Source of the DNA: Punctularia strigosozonata HHB-11173 SS5
Lineage: Eukaryota > Basidiomycota > Agaricomycetes > Corticiales > Punctulariaceae
Length of the DNA stretch: 64,000 nucleotides
Assembly: GCF_000264995.1 (NCBI RefSeq)
Contig: NW_006767452.1
Coordinates: forward strand, 155,496 to 219,495
Direction of reading: 5' to 3'
Position 1 is the first letter of the stretch. The number at the start of each line of letters is the position of its first letter. Positions 32,023 through 42,567 of the stretch are shown here, piece after piece. Both the position numbers and the translations under genes were made by a program. The notes beneath the pieces were generated by a model. The model did no database searches and was not told the origin of the DNA. It saw nothing but the letters and a program-made list of their open reading frames with translations.

Positions 32023-34200
32023 AATAGCAATCACGTACTATACTAGTATATGTCTCCTTCTTTGTATGCGGCTGTGGATGCGCATGGTGTCATTGGATCT
32101 GACAAGTTGGGAACAAATGTCCTACAGAAGGCGGACGTCATCGATTCGGTTTTTCAGGAACAAAAACATACGATTCACGGCTTACCCGGCACTGGATGGC
32201 AGGTATCGTGGTTCGGACTCACGGGAGATCAAGCGAGGAGCATAGGACGGATTTGCCGCCATTATGCCTGCGTGTTGAACACCCTAAGCTGGAATGACAC
32301 GAAGAAAACTGTCATGACGCACGTTATCACGGCGAAGCGTTTCCGTGAATAGTCTGACCGTATAAGCACTCGCGAGACGGCTGCGCCTCCGAAAGCCACC
32401 GCAGAACGTTGAGGGCGAGTGATGACCGGCCGAAGTCCGTATCACCGAAGGCTGGCATCGGGAACAGCGATTTTGAGACATTCTCCGTGAAATGCGGAGC
32501 GCGAGGAGACGGTCACAATCCGTCGCTGCCACCTTCGTTCTGGAGTTAAACTTCTCGGTTCACGTCTGGTTTCGAGATCTCTTGCTCATAACATCGCGTA
32601 GATACAACATACGCCAGAAAGCAGATATGTGATGGGAGCGGGTGCGGAGGCGCGCGCTTGATGATCGAGTTGACGACGTAGATATATCGTGACGCGGGAA
32701 ATGGGGGAATGTTGGAAGTCACGGCCGGATCCATTGAGATTTGAGACTCTTCAGTGAGCTGGAGCGATTCGTCAATTGAAGAAGGTCCATGGCTTGTTGT
32801 ATTGGATGCCACTCCGTGAGCATGTATGGCGATATGTATTCCGAGGACGAAAACGGTTTACGAGAGGATCAAGGCTGAGCTGTCCGCCTGTGAGCCGGAC
32901 GGAACAAAGATGGCGATGAGAATTTCGTCGGGAAAACTCTCGATCAACCGGCGAGCACGCTGCAACGTGAAGTTGGGGTGACGAGCTAGAAGCTTCATGG
33001 TTGGTTTGTGTTCCTGTCGAAGGCGCTCTGATGCAGGTGAGCAGTTATGATCTACAGAACGATATCGACGACCTACTTCCAACGTCCATGATCCCTCCAA
33101 GTTCACTCAGCATGCGCCGTCGACATGTCGACAATGTAGCTCCCGGAGAAGCTCTCCTAAGTAGAACTATACTGCAGCCCATCAGGAAAAACCGGATTTG
33201 CTAAAAACCTTCTAAAACGTACTAAAACGTGCTAATTTAGTAGCTTTAGAGGGTTTCGGTACCCAATAAGCGACTCTTTCGATAGTCCGATTTTTCCTGA
33301 TGGCCCGCCCTCTACCCCCTCACGCGAAGCGTGACATGGAGATCATTCCTTCACGTCCTCCTACGGACATTTGTGGACACCTGAAAGCACTATAACCGTG
33401 TTCCACAGGCTCGAACTCGAGAAGCTATACGTCCAGGACGAGATCGAATCAGTCGGAGATCCACGTCTCGACACGCTGGAGCACCAGAAGAGCGCTTCCC
33501 CTGATGCCGGTACGAGCTAATGCAATAATTCGGCGCTTTAATCTGTCCATGGTTCACGATGTTCATTGTAGGCGCTGCTAGTTACACGACCACGACTTCG
33601 TCAATAGTTGAGCGCTGATCGTGATAGCATTTCTTGAGTCGTAGGCCTTGTCATTGAAGCGCCCCTGATTGGAATGTTGTGGACTCACAAAAATTCAGGA
33701 ACATAAGCACCACAAGATTACCCATATCCATCTCGCCAGCAGTCCCACCACTGTGGCCATGGCAGTTGCGGTCCAAAGCCTTCCTGGCTGTGCATTCTGT
33801 TCTAGATTAGGCAATATTGCACAGCCCTCCGTTTGGAGGATCGAGCTCTTTGACTCCGCTAACGTACGCACCCATTGTATGCTGACTGCGCCTGTACCAT
33901 GTTCCTGCTCTCTATGGATTTGCAGCCCGGCATTATTGTCGCGGCGCGTCTAACGACTCAAAATGCTATATGGTTCTCCGAGCTAAGAATTACGGGAGGC
34001 TGTTGAATCCCAGTGCAACGTCTGCGTTCCGACGCGCTGAAAGTATGCTATTCTTGAAAGCACGGCGCCCCGAGCCCTCTCGCATCGCCATCTGTGGGCG
34101 GGACACCGCGTGATGGCCATGGGGGCGGTATGCACCTGACAACAAGCCAGCCTCTCTTCTTCCCTCCCTCGTCCTCTTCCCTCTGCTCACCTCACCGACG
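32023..34200. other. Intergenic between the two NLRs
   Basis: About 2.2 kb of short frames. Minus-strand 32858-33106 contains 'RRLIESFPDEILIAIFVPSG', which could be an F-box-like remnant. Plus-strand 33409-33520 could be a terminal exon ('LEKLYVQDEIESVGDPRL'). Neither can be built into a gene. A small inverted-repeat element lies at 33179-33303. Confidence 0.4.
33179..33303. mobile_element. Possible miniature inverted-repeat element (MITE-like, 125 bp)
   Basis: Ends are CCATCAGGAAAAACCGGA (33179-33196) and its reverse complement with one mismatch (33286-33303). The 89-bp AT-rich interior carries a CTAAAACGT direct repeat and no coding frame. No clear target-site duplication is visible, so a simple hairpin is an alternative. 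Confidence 0.4.
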
Positions 34201-37200
34201 ATGGAGCATCCCGAGGGGCTGAAGTGGAAGCGCTTCGATGCCGCACTCGAACACAGCAAAACGGTCCTCTCCGTCCTCGGTGCGATTTCGGATGGTCTCG
34301 TCATGTGCGAACCTCTCAAAGGCGCCGTCGGATTGGCCAAAGAGGTCGTCGCGATGATCGAGGTGAGTCGATGAACGTGCTTGGCTCCCGTATCGTATCC
34401 GGCGCTGACGCGGACTCCTTGTAGAAAGTCCGCAAGAATCAGAAAGCGTGTACGGAGCTGGCCCGCCGGATAGGCGCGCTGATCTTCGTCATCTTGAATG
34501 AGCTCGGTGGAAAGAAGGAAGAAGAGGTACCTGACCACCTCAGGTCATACCTCGGTAATCTGGCTCGGTGAGTGCCCGCGTGCGCTGGCGTCGGCGTGCT
34601 TATCCACCTTTTTCACAGAACGTTGACGGACATCAAGCAGGGGCTGATACCACTGAAGCTTCACAAGGAATTCTCGTTCGCTTCGTTTGGGTCGGCACTG
34701 CTAAGACGAGAATCCGTGGCGGAGCAGCTGTCGGGCTATAACAGTCAGATCGACCATGCTGCTCAGGAGTTTATGGTGCGACCGCCGCCGGCTTCCTCAC
34801 CATCGACGCAAGCTGATGTTTGTCTTCGATGCGCAGATCGCTACCCTCACCAATCTAACCCTCGGCATGAACAAGTTGCATATAGCTCAGGTCAGTTCGT
34901 CATCAGGTTGCTTGGCGTCCACTCACGCTTTGAACCAATATAGACCTCAACATCCGCTATTCCAAGGTTCGCTCCCCATATATATCCCATCCCAATGCGT
35001 TTATGTTGACGATTTGAAGTAGAATTCAGATCTCGTCTGTCGTCCCTACACCCCCGATCTACTTTTATGGACGAGATGATGTCGTAGAAGATGCGGTTGG
35101 AAAGCTAAGCGACAAGGAACGGCCTCACATCGCTCTTCTGGGTACCGGTGGCATCGGCAAGACGTCAGTCGCGCTGGCTCTCCTCGACCACCAGGCCATC
35201 AAGTCGCGCAATCGCTGCTGCTTTGTGCCATGTGACTCCCTTCTCACAGCGTCAGAATTGGTCCAGGCCATCGTGCAAGTTCTTGGTGGTAGCTCGTCAT
35301 CTGGCGGGGATCCTATGGAGAAATTGGCTTCTCTTTTGAACGTCGGGTCGGTGGTACTTGCGCTGGACAACTTCGAGAGTCCATGGGATTCGGGTGGTAC
35401 ACAGACAGAGCTCACCGAGGTTCTCCGCATGTTGGCTGCTTCACCGAACGTCCGGTTAATTGTGACGATGAGGGGAAATTCCCCGCCCGCTAAAGGAGAC
35501 GTTCGATGGTCACCCATCTCTCTGAACCCCCTATCCCCCGATGACGCGATGAAGCTCTTCTGTTCTGTCAATCGAGAAATCACAGAGAACGAGAAGCCAG
35601 ATCTCGATTTACTCCTGGACAAGTGCGGCGGTCTGCCGCTGGCCATCAAGCTGCTTGCCAGCGTCAAGGGTGATCTCCCCTGCTCCAGCCTCTTGCACCG
35701 ATGGGAACGACAGTCCACCGACATTCTCAAGGCCGAGCACGACTCTCCTACCCGCCTGACGAGCGTCGACGTGTCGATATCATTGTCCCTCGATTCGAAA
35801 CGGATGAAAGGCGTTCCGGAGGCGATTGCGCTGCTCGGCGTGATTTGCTGTTTACCTGACGGGGTTCAAGGGGGGATCGATCAACTGATCAAGATGAACT
35901 TGGGCCTGAAGGACGTAGACACTGCCCTCGCGACTGTCCTTGCCGCCTCTTTAGCTTTCAGGGCCTCCAATGGGTCCGTCAAGGTGCTTTCGCCGATCCG
36001 GCAATACATGTTGAAGCATCACCCCCCTTCCGCTTCACTCTATGACCAGCTCCTTCAACACTACATCCGGCTCGCGGACAAGTATGGGGATCTTGGCCCC
36101 AATGATATCGGTTTCACCGAGGCATGCGCTGTGTTGCTCCCAGAAGTAGGCAACATCACCTATATATTCAAGCAGGAGCTACTACGGGCGCAAGCAGGTA
36201 CACGGGGAGTTGCTCGCGCAGCCTTCAAATTCACGAACTTTCAATTATGGACACGCCCTTCGACTGATCTCATCGACGACCTGCTCAGTCGATGGCCAGA
36301 CTGTGGGCTGAACGTCGGGCGTCGAGAAGGCCTGGTAAGGAGGGCAAGATTGCGGCAGCGCACGAATGACTATTCGGCGGCCAAGGCGGATCTGGAGTAC
36401 GCACTGGCGGAGTCGACCGCAGTTGCGGATCAGAATATGGTAGCACGGTGCTTTCAAACCCTAGGCGACGTACATCGCATGCAGGGCGAGTACCCGCAGG
36501 CGATAGAGAAGCTCACCCGTGCCCACGACGTGTCCTCCGAGATCGGAGACCGACAGAGTGTGGCGTTTTGTCTGTCCAGCTTGGGCGAGATCCATCGCAT
36601 GCAGAACGAGTACCCGCAGGCGATAGAGAAGCTCACCCGGGCCCACGACGTGTCCTCCGAGATCGGAGACCGACAGGGCCTGGCGCATTGCCTATCCAGC
36701 TGGGGCGAAATCCATCGCATGCAGAACGAGTACCCACAGGCGATAGAGAAGCTCACCCTGGCCCACGAGATGTCCTCCGAAATCGGAGACCGACAAGGCG
36801 TGGCGTTTTGTCTGTCCAGCTTGGGTCACATCCATAGCATGCAGGGCGAGTACCCGCAGGCGATAGAGAAGCTCACCCTGGCCCACGACCTGTACTTCGA
36901 GATTGAAGACCGGATTGGTGCTGCAGGGGCTTTGCAGAGTTTAGGCGAGATTGATCGTATCCAGGAGCAATACGATCAATCCGCAGAGAAGCTAGGGCGT
37001 GCCCTTGCCCTTGCTTCCAGCATTGGACATCGCTATGAGATCGCTTGGTGTCATGTTTACATGGGCTTACTCGACCGCGACCGGCGTCGTTACGCCGAGG
37101 CCGTTGGGCATATCACGACCGCTTGGTCATTGCTCACGCAGATTGGACGAGAAGGCAACGCGGAGTACTGCTCAGATCTCCTTCGTGAGATCCTCGAGCT

Positions 37201-37266
37201 CATGGTAAGGTTGCCGTCACTCGCGACATGCATTCGCCGCTGACCCGCGTCGTCTAGGCTGAATGA
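34201..37266 (+). CDS. NLR-type STAND receptor 2: helical N-domain, NB-ARC, TPR array
   Basis: Tandem paralogue of the NLR at 28.2 kb, about 900 residues. Start 'MEHPEGLKWKRFDAALEHSK'; the helical domain continues 'SVLGAISDGLVMCEPLKG', 'KVRKNQKACTELARRIGAL' and 'TLTDIKQGLIPLKLHKEFS'. The linker is short ('TSTSAIPR'), without the coiled coil of NLR 1. The NB-ARC starts 'VVPTPPIYFYGRDDVVEDAV', with Walker A 'GTGGIGKTSVALALLD', Walker B 'VVLALDNFESPWDS', 'LIVTMRGNSP' and 'CGGLPLAIKLLAS'. Five full TPRs (36441-37040) and a degenerate sixth follow. A final small intron (from 37204 to the CTAG at 37257) leads to 'LMAE' and TGA at 37264-37266. Intron positions match NLR 1. All ATPase motifs look intact, so it is probably functional. 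Confidence 0.85.
36441..37040 (+). repeat. 120-bp tandem repeats encoding TPRs (5 units)
   Basis: Same 40-codon unit as in NLR 1: 'LGEIHRMQNEYPQAIEKLT' then 'RAHDVSSEIGDRQG'. The first four units are nearly identical to each other and to the central units of NLR 1. Confidence 0.85.
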
Positions 37267-37270
37267 GGAG

Positions 37271-37819
37271 CTAGCGATAGTTCGGCGACAGCCTCAACGC
37301 GACCGACGAACTCGAAGGTTTCATGAGGTGCGATGTACGAGTATAGTCCACTCCGTTGTGTGCGACATCTTCGGTGCGGGTGCTGCTACTATAAGCTCGA
37401 TGTTCCCTGCTACCTTTGCGGCTGCTTAGAGAACTCGCGCTGCCTGCCCTGAGCGTCGTGCAGATGTCCCGCGTGATTTTCACGAAGTCCTGTCCATTCA
37501 TGTCAATATAGTCGTTTGACTTGTACGATCCGGGCAGAAATCGCGTACCACATCACTAGATGCCTTCGTATCATCGTCATTGATCGTGTTTATCCGCCGT
37601 ACCATACTCCCCTGCGCATGTAGAGCTTGCAATGACCTCATCCGCGACGTGGTAGAGCTTCGAGAGCGGGTGCTCCATGCTGGGTGGGGAGTGGGGAAGC
37701 CTGCGGCGCTCTCGCAATCCATTTACCCCAATGAACTCGCCGGTTTCGAGGCGGCGGCGGATATAGTCCTCAAAGATGCGGTGTAACCCGCCGACGAACG
37801 CGTATGTCCGCATGTTCAC
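37271..37819 (-). CDS. Partial or decayed gene convergent with NLR 2
   Basis: The minus-strand exon encodes 'SNDYIDMNGQDFVKITRDIC' and a Ser/Arg-rich tail with a stop at 37271. A possible upstream exon (37819 down) reads 'MNMRTYAFVGGLHRIFEDYI' and 'RRRLETGEFIG', then across a ~47 bp intron 'MEHPLSKLYHVADEVIASS'. The join between these parts is not resolved. The 3' exon matches the remnant after NLR 1. I do not recognise the family. It may be a live small gene or a relic. Confidence 0.35.
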
Positions 37820-39484
37820 GTCGAGTTGTAGGCACCGTCGTATGAGCTGGTGGACGCACGTATGGCGCTATTGCGTTTCGGGATGAACGGATGTCTCCTG
37901 TGGAAGATGGATGTCGTTCGACCGGATTTTGAGGATAAAATTGCAGATACTTCGCGACTCAACCGGCACTAGACGATATCAGACTATACGCACATAGCCA
38001 TATCGCCGTTCGGACTCGCGACATTGAACGTGTAACCGCTTCGACCCGTTTGCCGGACAAGGAGCTGCGGTGATATCAAGAGGAATCCCGACAAAGCACC
38101 TAATAGCCACCGTCCGTGGATGGTTTAACCGGCCGCTGCTAAACACTCGCGAGACGGTTGAGGATCATCACGACGAGGACATAATAGCGCTGCGCTGCCG
38201 CGAGGGTTTCGAACGACGATGACAATGAGTGGCGTCGTCGTGTCGGCTAGCAACGCGAGCATAATAGAATCGGCGCTATATAGACGTTGGTCGAGTCGTC
38301 GAGCCCGCTGAGGCTCTCTTGGCTACTAGCGCTGTCGACGACCCATCGCAAGGCCGCACGCCAATTCGCCAGGAGGGAACGCGCAAAGGTCACCGTGATT
38401 ATCGTCATCACCGGATCGGGATCCGATGCCGGCGGAAGCAAAGGCTTTCCGGATATGGACGCGGCTGGCCCGATTGCCGCGTATGGAAGATTGCTTTGTC
38501 AGCGGTCGCCTTTGGTCTTTGCCCGCCACAGCTGGGGTCGGGTCTCGCTGCAAAACGCGTTTGCTCAAAGAACACTCCGAGGCGCGTTCGCACAGGGTCG
38601 CACGGATATGCATCTAATATTTGCTGACAGCTTGAACGGTGCGCCGATACGCGGAAAGAAAGGCGGCGCGGCGCGTCGGGCGCATCCCGCCCCTCGCGTC
38701 GGGAGGGGTTGCCTTTCGCGATTGTGGACCCACAACGGCTCTCCTCCCTGTGGGCGCCCCATTTCCGTTCCCGGCCCACTCAACAGCCTTGATCGCCTTC
38801 CCTGCCTCGTTCCCCGGCCCAAAAAGTCGTTTGGCCCCTCGGGCGTGGGTCCCCGTCCAGAATGGCAATCCTCCCCTTCGACCTCCCCTTTGACCTGTTC
38901 GCCCCGCCAGCGAGGGGGGGTTAGCTAAGCAAGTCGCACCAGGGTTCGGTGCGCGCACGAATCATAGACTTTTTGGGCTCGAGCGAGAAGCGGGGCGGTT
39001 GCCTTGTATGGGAGGGGTGTGGGCGCCGTGGCGGGGAGGGGCGAGGGGAATAAAAGGCGAGCCCCGCCCTCGGACGCCCTCAGGTATCTGCGCGTTGAAG
39101 GACGTGCCAGAGACGACCTACGAGCCCTCTCCGACGAGTCTGCGACTTTTCCGAAGTTTTTCGGCAGCGGACGGACAAAGGGATCGCTACGAGCTCGGTT
39201 ACGACACGTCGATTCCTTTGAGGTACGTACGCCACTTCCGGATCGGTGCGGACAAAGGGATCTGCTCGGCTAACGATTTTCTGCCCTTTTTTCCTTCTCC
39301 CTTTGGCTCCCTTTCTTCGTCGCTCGGATGGACCTCGTCGCCCTTGTGCCCGGCGTGGAAACGGAAACGCGGTTCGCGGTCCAATCGTCGCGGTTGTTGA
39401 CGTACCCTTTGGCGCTGTGGGTCCGGCCTCGCAGCAAGGAGATCGCCGTTTGTTCTCCCTTTTTTGCCAATAGCGACGGCGTGG
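37820..39484. other. Intergenic and promoter/leader of the forkhead gene
   Basis: About 1.66 kb without a recognisable gene; + and - frames at 38287-38960 lack motifs. A TATA-like 'GAATAAAAGG' lies near 39049-39058. A plausible 5'-UTR intron runs from GTACGTAC at 39223 to CCAATAG at 39473, ending 11 bp before the forkhead ATG. Confidence 0.45.
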
Positions 39485-42400
39485 ATGGATCCGAACCGGA
39501 CGGCACACGCCGGGTCGTGGGCGAGCGCGCCCCCAGCGGCCGGCCCTTCGTCGTCGTCGTCGCCCGGAAGCTTCCCTTTCTCGTCCGCTTCGGGGCAGCC
39601 GGGGTTCGCCTTTGACGCGTGCGAGCTCGAGGAGGCGAAGGTGTTTGGGCGGCAGCAGCAGCAGCAGCCGTCGCCAGGCGCTTCCGGATTCGGACAGCAG
39701 CAGCAAGGGCAACAAGATCACCACGCCGGCGCGCCTTTTTCTCCCCTCGGGCCGTCTTATCAGCCGCATCACGCGCCGTTCGACGCGCTCTACCACCCGG
39801 CGCACGCCCAGCAGCCATTATACGCCCAGGAACGGTCGCCACTCCCCTTGTCGTTCGAGTACAACGCCCCTTTGCCCCCCGGAGCCCATATAAACCTCTA
39901 CCCACCCGCCGCCTTCGCTCACAGTCCAGCCCCCGCCCCCGCCTCCCACGCCGAATTCCACCCCCAGCCCGCGTCCGAGTCCGCAGCCTTTCCGCCGAGC
40001 CTTGATCCGCGCCTCGCCCACACCCACCCACACGCTCTCCTCGTCCCCGCCGACGACCACCACCAGCTCGCGCTCATGCCCACCTTCGCGAACAGGCACC
40101 ACGCGCACGCGCCCCAACACGCGCAGCGCCGTCCGGGCGACGAGTCCAGCGGCCAGGAGCCGTACACCGACACCTCCGATGACGCCGCTTCGTCCTCGTC
40201 TTCGTCCGCCGGGAGCCCCTACCCGCACGCCTCCCAGCAGCAGCCGCCGCCGCAGCAGCAGCAGCAGTACCAGCAACAGCAGCAGCCGCTCTCTCAGGAA
40301 GAGCGCGAACGCCGCCACGCAGCAGCCGCCTACTACGAGCGCGAACGCGCGCGGAAGCAAGCCGAAGAGCGCGATCGCGAACGCCACCGCGAGCGCGCGA
40401 CCTCGCACGCCAGCCGGACGTACTACCCCGCCTACGACGCGCAGAACAACCGCGTCGGGATCGAGCCGGTACGTCCCCCTCCCCCTGCCTCCGATCGCCC
40501 CCCGATCGCTGACGTCTCCGTCCAGCTCGACGCGCGCCCCGGCCCGCCGCCCGACCGCCCGTACTACCGCGAGCGCGTGCGCAACTACCCCGGCCAGGAC
40601 TTTGGCACGCACGACTACTCGTTCCAGCGCACCGCGCCGCCCCCGCCGCGCGAGTCGATCATGTACCCGACCTCGTCCCACGGCGGCGCGACGACGGGCC
40701 GCCTCCAGCCCGCGCGCTACACCCCCCCTCCTCCTCCCGGTCCCCCCTCGACGCGCCCATGCCCGACGCCTACCCGCCGGACCCCCTCCGCCTGCCCCAA
40801 GCCCCCGCTCCCCCGCCCCCGACGCTCGACTTTTCCCAGCAGCAGCCCCCGCCCTCGCACGCGAACTGGCAGCGCTACGTCGACCCGGACCCGCGCCTGC
40901 GCCCGGCCTCGCCCGAGTCGGCGCACTCTCGCCAGATGCGCGAGGTCCTCGCGCTCTCGGCCGACATGCCGACCACGCTCGCCGACCTCCACGACCCGCC
41001 GGACGGCGCGCGCCCGCAGTACTCGCTCCCGAACCTCGCCGCGCTCGCGATCAACGGGAGCGAGAAGAAGATGCTCACGCTCCAGGGCATCTACGAGGCC
41101 ATCCAGGCCCGGTTCAAGTGGTACGAGGAGCACAAGAACGATAAGAAGGGGTGGAAGGTGAGCGAAAAACGCGGTTTCGAGGCGGATGTTTTAAGGCAAG
41201 CTGATGGATGTTTGTTCTCGATGTTGCAGGGCTCGATCCGCCATAATCTGTCGTTGAACAAGATCTTCAGGAAGATCCCGAGGCCGATCACCGAGCCCGG
41301 CCAGGGCAAGTACTGGACGCTCGACTTTTCCCAGGGCGCGGGCAACAAGCGTGAACGCCGCCGCGGGAAGGGCAAGCGCAAGCAGCAGCAGGAGCAAGAG
41401 GGCCAAGAGCAAGGGCAGGAAAAGCAGAACACGCGCCGGACGCGCAAAAGCAAGCGGCGCGCGGCGGACGACGAGGACGAGGACGACAGCGACGCGATGG
41501 ACACGGACGACAGCGACGACAGCGAGAGCGCGGCGGAAGAGGCGGACAAGACCGCCGCGCGCGCGCGGGCGCGGCGCGAGCGCGAGCGCCAGACGAGCCT
41601 CACCGAGGAGGACCTCGAGGCGATCGCGGACCGCGCGAGCATGAGCGCGAGCCCCGCGCCCTCGCCCGCGACCTCGATCGACATGCAGATCGATCCCGCG
41701 CTCCGCGGGGACGAGGGGCACGTCGTGGGCGACGCATCCGCCCCGCGCCGTCCGCGCCCGCGCCCGATCAGCCGCGCCAGCCCGCGCCCCGCGCCGTACC
41801 CCACCCCTATGCGCCTCCCTACCGGCGCGCCGGTCGGGATGCCGAATATGGCGATGGGCATGCACCCCGCCGCGTACCCGCCGCCTCCTCCCCCTCCGCA
41901 CGGCGCGTTCGGCGGGCCGTCGCACTCGCGCTCGCCGTCGGGCGAGGCCTCGGACGAGCAGCAGCAGCAGCACGTGAACTTTCAAGGTCAAAGCTCAGGG
42001 CAGCCGGGGAAAGCGCCGCAGCCGTACCGCGAGCACCAGATCAAGCTCGGCCGGCTGGGCGCGAACGCGCCCGCGGCGCCGCACCCGCAGGGCCAGGCGC
42101 CGCCCACGTTCGGCGCGACGGGCTTTGGGCAGCCGTCCGGGCCTGGCTTTGGGCGGTTCTCGTCGCATCCTCCCGGGGCGTTCGGCTCGCAGCCTCAGCA
42201 GCAAGCGCAGGGGATGATGGGCGGCAACGGCAACCACAACAATCCGAACCCGAACCAGGGCCAGCATTATCGTACTGCGCCACAGGTGCCGGCCCAGTTC
42301 CAGGCGCCGCAGGGGATGGTCCCGCAGGCGGCGTATGTGCCGGCACATCAGCAGCAGCAGCAGCAGCAGCAGCAGCAATCGCAGCAGGGAATGCCGGTGT

Positions 42401-42567
42401 ATGGGCGGGTGAGGCCGGATGTGGAGATCGTACGCCATGGAGGGTTGCCGATGGCTATCCCGCGACAGCAGATGCAGCAGCCCAATCCGTTCGGGGTGGG
42501 TAGCCCGGCGGGATCGGGCGGATCGGGCTCTGGGTCATCAAGCTCGACACCGACACGGACGTCGTGA
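39485..42567 (+). CDS. Forkhead transcription factor
   Basis: About 984 residues. The N-terminal half is disordered, rich in Gln, His and Pro, with polyQ tracts (near 39655, 40255 and 40275) and a charged helix ('QEERERRHAAAAYYERERAR'). The forkhead domain (about 41015-41370) reads 'QYSLPNLAALAINGSEKKML', 'YEAIQARFKWYEEHKNDKKG', then 'GSIRHNLSLNKIFRKIPRP' and 'GQGKYWTLDF', with helix 3 (SIRHNLSLN) intact. A basic region and an acidic Asp/Ser tract follow, and the C-terminus is Pro/Gln-rich with another CAG run (42348-42377). Introns at 40469-40525 and 41158-41229 are multiples of three. The frame shifts by one base at a C-run near 40742-40747. With one C added there, the spliced length is divisible by three, so a homopolymer error in the assembly is likely. 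ATG at 39485 is the first in frame. Targets unknown. Confidence 0.88.

Noticed and set aside
32858-33106. Minus frame with an F-box-like phrase (ESFPDEILIAIF)
   Set aside because: Only the first helix resembles an F-box; no downstream exons fit, so at most a remnant.
40002-41144. Second long + frame inside the forkhead gene
   Set aside because: Thr/Pro/Arg-rich out-of-frame reading; the adjacent frames carry the polyQ tracts and the forkhead domain.
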